From positions 1,446,856-1,510,855 of the forward strand of contig OY282374.1 of the NCBI GenBank assembly GCA_958295815.1: a DNA stretch of 64,000 nt, given 5' to 3'. Shown here in pieces: positions 62,026-64,000 of the stretch. The translations under genes and the position numbers were made by a program. Positions within the stretch are counted from its first letter, which is position 1; each line of letters opens with the position of its first letter. The notes under the pieces were generated by a model. It ran no database searches, was not told where the DNA came from, and was given only the letters and a program-made list of their open reading frames with translations. This stretch comes from Candidatus Poribacteria bacterium. GTDB lineage: Bacteria; Poribacteria; WGA-4E; WGA-3G.

Positions 62026-62478
62026 ATGCTAATCGCAGATGTAAACGAAATGGAAGGGCGAACCTATCCCGCCCGTAGACGCACCAAAAATCTCGTCGGT
62101 GGTGCATCCCCTATCCAGATAAACGAATTCTGCATGGGATTCGTTGTTTTAGACCCGAACGGTGGTCAAGTGCCGTGGCACAACCACGAACAAGAAGAAA
62201 TTTACTTCATCGTTGAAGGCGAAGGCGAAATGTGCCTCGGTGAAGAGCGTCAAACCCTCTCCGCGGGGCAGACGGTATTTATCCCCTCATGGGTTTTCCA
62301 CCAGTTAACTAACACTGGCGATGCCCCTATGCACATGGTCTACTGTTATGGACCTGCAGGCGATGTGGCGCATTGGAAACAGGAACTCGCTGGCACACTC
62401 CCGAAAGCTGGCGTCGAAGCACCACCACTCCCTGAAGGCGCAGCCCCCCAATGTACTGAACCGGCAGAGGATTCGTAG
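62026..62478 (+). CDS. Cupin domain protein
   Basis: 150 residues with one cupin barrel. Motif 1 is WHNHEQEEIYFIVEGEG (metal-binding His, His, Glu) and motif 2 is FIPSWVFHQLTNTG (His). Small single cupins bind a metal and act as isomerases, dioxygenases or sugar-binding proteins; no substrate is evident. The C-terminal 25 residues are Pro/Ala-rich. It may be transcribed with the Gfo/Idh/MocA gene 98 bases downstream. Confidence 0.88.
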   Translation: MLIADVNEMEGRTYPARRRTKNLVGGASPIQINEFCMGFVVLDPNGGQVPWHNHEQEEIYFIVEGEGEMCLGEERQTLSAGQTVFIPSWVFHQLTNTGDAPMHMVYCYGPAGDVAHWKQELAGTLPKAGVEAPPLPEGAAPQCTEPAEDS

Positions 62479-62496
62479 GCTTTTCACGCCTCGGTA

Positions 62497-62517
62497 GGTG
62501 CGGTTTTCAACCGCACC
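62497..62517. repeat. Dispersed hairpin GGTGCGGTT/AACCGCACC
   Basis: GGTGCGGTT (62497-62505) pairs perfectly with AACCGCACC (62509-62517) around TTC. No U-run follows. It is built like the GGCGAGGTT elements at 36288 and 37412, with nine-base arms ending GGTT/AACC and a following AG. Confidence 0.65.
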
Positions 62518-62576
62518 AGTTCATCTATTTCAAACCACCCTTAAAACACGAAATCTGTCTGTACGAAGGATTATAC

Positions 62577-63746
62577 ATGAGCAATCATACCCAGAAAACA
62601 CATCGAGTCGGCATCATCATGAACGGTGTCACCGGCCGGATGGGAACGAACCAGCACCTGATCCGATCCCTCTTAGCAATTGCAGAAGATGGCGGCATTC
62701 CGATCGATGATGGTGAAGTTATTATGCCCGACCCGTTTCTCGTCGGCAGGAATCCAGCGAAACTGGAGAAACTATCCGAAACCACTGGTGTTGAGAAGTG
62801 GAGCACGGATCTCGATGCTGCCCTCGCTGACGATGCTTATACCGTCTATTTTGACGCACAGGTTACGTCACGGCGGGTCGATGCAGTCCAAGCGGCAATA
62901 TCGGCTGGCAAGCACATCTATTGTGAGAAACCGACCGCTACCACCACCGCCGACGCTTATAGCCTCTATGAACAGGCAGCAAAAGCAGGACTCAAAAATG
63001 GCGTCGTTCAGGATAAGCTCTGGCTACCCGGGATTCAGAAACTGAAACGTCTGATAGATGCTGACTTTTTCGGGGAGATTATCGCTGTCCGCGGTGAATT
63101 CGGCTATTGGGTCTTCCGAGGCGATGCCATCCCGACCCAACGTCCCTCGTGGAACTATCGAACCGAAGACGGTGGTGGTATTATTCTCGATATGTTCAGC
63201 CACTGGCGGTATGTCATTGACAACCTTTTCGGGGCAGTCAAATCCGTTTCTTGTATTGCTGCCACGCATCTCCCGCAACGGTGGGATGAAGAGGGTAAAC
63301 CTTACGCGTCTACGGCTGAAGATGCTGCTTATGCGACCTTTGAATTAGAGAACGGCATCATTGCTCATTTTAACTCGTCTTGGGCAGTCAGAGTCCGTCG
63401 TGATGATCTCTTGACGATACACGTAGACGGTTTAAATGGGTCCGCTGTGGTAGGCTTGAGAGATTGTTGGATCCAACCGCTCTCCGGTACCCCGCGTCCT
63501 GTCTGGAATCCCGACATCGAACAACCGATAAAATTCTTTGATGGATGGCTTAAAGTCCCGGAGCAGGAAGACTATGAGAACGCATTTAGAGCGCAGTGGG
63601 AACTTTTCCTCCGACATGTAGTTGCCGATGAACCTTTCCCGTGGACGCTCCTCGCAGGTGCGAAGGGTGTGCAATTGGCGGAGAAGGGCATGGAATCGTG
63701 GAAAACCCGCAAGTGGGTGGAATTGCCTGAGTTGTCGGTCCTATAA
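62577..63746 (+). CDS. Gfo/Idh/MocA family oxidoreductase
   Basis: 389 residues. The nucleotide-binding loop is MNGVTGRMGTNQHL, a G-x-x-G-x-x-G form with an extra N-terminal stretch. YCEKPTATT holds the catalytic Lys, and the substrate domain has GGGIILDMFSHWRYVID with the usual Asp and His. The third family member in the window. GAAGGA precedes the ATG. Substrate unknown; probably a sugar or its acid. Confidence 0.88.
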   Translation: MSNHTQKTHRVGIIMNGVTGRMGTNQHLIRSLLAIAEDGGIPIDDGEVIMPDPFLVGRNPAKLEKLSETTGVEKWSTDLDAALADDAYTVYFDAQVTSRRVDAVQAAISAGKHIYCEKPTATTTADAYSLYEQAAKAGLKNGVVQDKLWLPGIQKLKRLIDADFFGEIIAVRGEFGYWVFRGDAIPTQRPSWNYRTEDGGGIILDMFSHWRYVIDNLFGAVKSVSCIAATHLPQRWDEEGKPYASTAEDAAYATFELENGIIAHFNSSWAVRVRRDDLLTIHVDGLNGSAVVGLRDCWIQPLSGTPRPVWNPDIEQPIKFFDGWLKVPEQEDYENAFRAQWELFLRHVVADEPFPWTLLAGAKGVQLAEKGMESWKTRKWVELPELSVL

Positions 63747-63766
63747 AATGTGTTCAGCACACTTGA

Positions 63767-63919
63767 ACGTGTCACGCATTTGACTTGAAGAATCACATCC
63801 CTGCCCGGCCGTTTTATGCGATCCGGCATGAGATCGAACGGCGCGGGGATTTTCAGGTTACTTGGGGTGTTGCGGATGACAGGTATTCCGATACCGTCAG
63901 GATTTTACGGACTGGGTGA
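63767..63919 (+). pseudogene. Possible gene remnant near window end
   Basis: After the last full gene the 254-base tail holds one protein-like frame without a good start (ARPFYAIRHEIERRG ... DRYSDTVRILRTG) ending TGA at 63917. It may be the end of a decayed gene. No family is recognised. The remaining bases to 64000 show nothing. Confidence 0.2.
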
Positions 63920-64000
63920 ATGTTTGCCTTTTTATCTGCTGATTCTCCAGTCTGAGTTCAGTTGGCAATGCCCAAGTTTAGCAGCTGGATGACAATAAAA

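Noticed and set aside
1..64000. CRISPR array, prophage, insertion sequence, tRNA or rRNA
   Set aside because: No regularly spaced repeats, transposase, integrase or phage structural genes, cloverleaf or rRNA-like stretches were found on either strand.

Overview
This 64 kb window has no rRNA, tRNA, CRISPR array, insertion sequence or phage genes. It looks like a chromosomal segment of a free-living or host-associated marine bacterium. Best guess: a member of Candidatus Poribacteria or a close relative. Reasons: secreted proteins combining WD40, dockerin-like calcium repeats and FlgD/sorting-like tails; several Gfo/Idh/MocA oxidoreductases; three DUF6785-type membrane proteins; and a complete Pup-proteasome locus outside an obviously actinobacterial background (moderate GC, AT-rich promoters). 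The assignment is inference, not measurement.

Layout. 1-5.5 kb: a 5'-truncated WD40/metzincin/dockerin protein, an SDR oxidoreductase, a family 2 glycosyltransferase and a secreted dockerin/cytochrome c/copper-monooxygenase-like protein. 5.6-12.1 kb: a fused homocysteine methyltransferase/methylenetetrahydrofolate reductase, a DUF6785 membrane protein, an AIR-synthase-like protein, a Uma2 nuclease and a methyltransferase. 12.4-18.7 kb: a nitrate assimilation cluster (ANTAR regulator, ferredoxin-nitrite reductase, nitrate/nitrite transporter, nitrate reductase). 18.9-24.6 kb, minus strand: 2-hydroxyacid dehydrogenase, HAD phosphatase, 6-phosphogluconate dehydrogenase, WD40 protein. 25-28.6 kb: a heterodimeric ABC exporter that seems to start at ATT. 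28.6-33.2 kb, minus strand: two near-identical DUF6785 genes around an archaeal-type phosphopantothenate synthetase gene. 33.7-44.6 kb: a membrane TPR protein, an HsdR_N-like nuclease, glyoxalase-fold proteins, two Gfo/Idh/MocA enzymes, a giant propeller-SpoIIE phosphatase and a DUF58 protein. 44.7-48.4 kb: cobalamin-dependent methionine synthase. 49-52.3 kb: lolA-like, pgsA, thpR, recA. 52.5-59.2 kb: mpa-dop-pup-prcB-prcA-pafA. 59.3-63.7 kb: pyruvate phosphate dikinase, a cupin and another Gfo/Idh/MocA enzyme.

How the genes work together. MTHFR/HMT and MetH are two routes to methionine fed by the same folate pool. The nitrate genes form a full pathway from uptake to ammonium, with an RNA-binding antitermination regulator at the front. 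The proteasome cluster holds every essential part: Pup ending in Gln, the deamidase/depupylase, the ligase, the ATPase ring and both 20S subunits.

The most unusual structure is the duplicated promoter-PPS-DUF6785 block at 28.6-33.3 kb. In one copy the PPS gene has been deleted almost exactly, leaving its promoter fused to a roughly 30 bp scar of its 3' end. This ties the unknown DUF6785 family to a CoA-pathway gene and shows recent local rearrangement. Many genes on both strands carry near-consensus sigma-70 promoters, and short GC-rich hairpins recur between genes.
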